64,000 bases of DNA, from positions 496,001-560,000 of the forward strand of contig ML058466.1 in the NCBI GenBank assembly GCA_003013855.2, in the 5' to 3' direction. This document shows positions 63,050-64,000 of this stretch, in pieces. Source of the DNA: Liriodendron chinense (taxonomy: Eukaryota; Streptophyta; Magnoliopsida; Magnoliales; Magnoliaceae). Each line of letters opens with the position of its first letter. Position 1 is the stretch's first letter. The notes under the pieces were generated by a model. It was not told the origin of the DNA. It ran no database searches and worked only from the letters and a program-made list of their open reading frames with translations. Both the position numbers and the translations under genes were made by a program.

Positions 63050-63588
63050 GCGGATTAGGTGAGACCCTGAATCCACCAAGGTGGGTGGGACCCTTGATTG
63101 TGGGGCCACTGTGATGTATGTGACTACATCCACGCCATCCACGCCATCCACCTGTATTGAAAGTTCATTTTAGGGCATGCTTAAAAAAAGAAGCAGTTCT
63201 AAATCCCAGATGGGCCATAGTACAGGAAATAGTGGTGATTGACCATTAAAAACTTCCTACGAGCCACAAAAGCTTTGTATCAAGATAATATTTATGTGGC
63301 CTCTTCATCTAGGTTATTGTTACCTTATCAACAGGTTGGATGTAAAATAAACATTTCGGTGGAGTCCATTGAAAATTCATGAAGTTTTCAGTGGTAGAGA
63401 TTCAACCACGACTGTTTCTGTGGTGTGGTCCACCTAACATTTTAGTCAACTTCATTTTTTGTATCATACCCTAAAATGAGTTTTCAAAATGGTTGGACAG
63501 TGTGGATTTAAGACACATACTATCACTGTGAGCCCCACAGTTAGGGGTCCCACCCACGTAGGTGGATCTGGGGTCTCACCTAATCCGC
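63050..63588. mobile_element. F1-family MITE
   Basis: Ends GCGGATTAGGTGAGACCC and GGGGTCTCACCTAATCCGC, inverted with one gap, followed inward by GGTGGGTGGGACCC and GGGTCCCACCC. The body is an imperfect inverted repeat with F1 words (GGCATGC, CCATTAAAAACTTCC, GGTTGGATG, GTGGTCCACCTAACATTTTAG). No clear target duplication. Confidence 0.85.
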
Positions 63589-63601
63589 TTCCATTTTGGA
63601 C

Positions 63602-64000
63602 GCGGATTAGCTATTAACAGGTTGAGTAGCGAATCTCGCTACTGAAGTGATGTCACCATGGTATGTGGGCCTCCGCATGATGTATCTGTTGTATCCACGC
63701 CGTCCATTCATTTGGAGAGATCATTCTAAGGCATGACTCAAAGAATGAGGCAAATCCAGATCTCAAGTAAACCCCACCACAGAAAACAGTGGGGACAGTG
63801 ACATCCACTGTTGAAAACTTCTTAAGGGCCACAAAAGTTTTTGATCATGCTGATATTTGTGTTTTCCCTTCCTCCATGTCTGTGTGAATTTATGAACAGG
63901 TTGGATCTCCAATAAAAATCATGGTGGTTTTAGGAAATTTTCAACGGTGGATGTCACTGTCCCCACTATTTTCTATGGTGAGGCACACTTGAGCTTTGGA
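63602..64000. mobile_element. F1-family MITE, cut by the window edge
   Basis: Starts GCGGATTAGC. It has GTATCCACGCCGTCCATTC, GACATCCACTGTTGAAAACTTC, and the inverse GTTTTCAACGGTGGATGTCACTGTCCCCAC-type words in pieces toward the edge. The terminal segment lies outside the window. Confidence 0.75.

Overview
The window looks like nuclear DNA of a flowering plant with a large, repeat-rich genome. Evidence: a plant-type gene split by GT-AG introns, Ty1/copia and Ty3/gypsy elements with plant-style primer-binding sites, L1 and RTE LINEs, hAT-like elements, Pol III SINE-like pieces and many long-inverted-repeat MITEs. The GTGGGCC-rich MITEs made me think of a magnoliid, but that is only an impression. 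No bacterial or organellar genes were recognised. Only one host gene is convincing.

Layout. 0-4 kb: a possible hAT-transposase tail, then an RTE LINE end lying against a decayed minus-strand copia element. 4-7.4 kb: tandem repeats, a MITE, a perfect 17-bp hairpin and a solo LTR (6489-7354) with 7-bp terminal inverted repeats and ATTAC target duplications. 7.9-25.6 kb is a stack of nested insertions. L1 copy A (7865-9524 plus 24899-25560) appears split by L1 copy B (9590-12061 plus 22979-23730). Copy B is split by a 10.9-kb Ty3/gypsy element (12062-22978, duplication CCATT). A hAT-like element (23731-24898), itself carrying a MITE, lies at the A/B junction. 25.6-28.1 kb: two copia 3' ends around a second RTE LINE.

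28.1-32 kb: the host gene (minus strand, 29162-31295), which encodes an NT-C2 (EEIG1/EHBP1 N-terminal-like) protein in three coding exons. Its last exon has two apparent frameshifts. 31.7-40 kb: a dense field of two families of near-palindromic MITEs, called F1 and F2 here, several nested and some next to (TA)n tracts. 42-51.3 kb: an old copia element interrupted by a SINE-like piece, a 1.9-kb solo LTR and another LTR. 51.3-54.7 kb: more nested LTRs. 54.9-62.6 kb: a complete but coding-dead copia element with GGTGA duplications, inserted in a hAT-like sequence. 63-64 kb: two more F1 MITEs.

Most unusual: (1) four LTR loci between 47 and 54.3 kb carry arrays of a GACCGGTC-centred palindrome, each just upstream of a TATA-like box; (2) the gypsy element holds an antisense gene with its own TATA box, a clear 76-bp intron and a long coiled-coil C-terminus; (3) that gypsy copy has almost identical LTRs yet broken sense ORFs. 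Ages, trans-mobilisation and regulatory roles are inferences.
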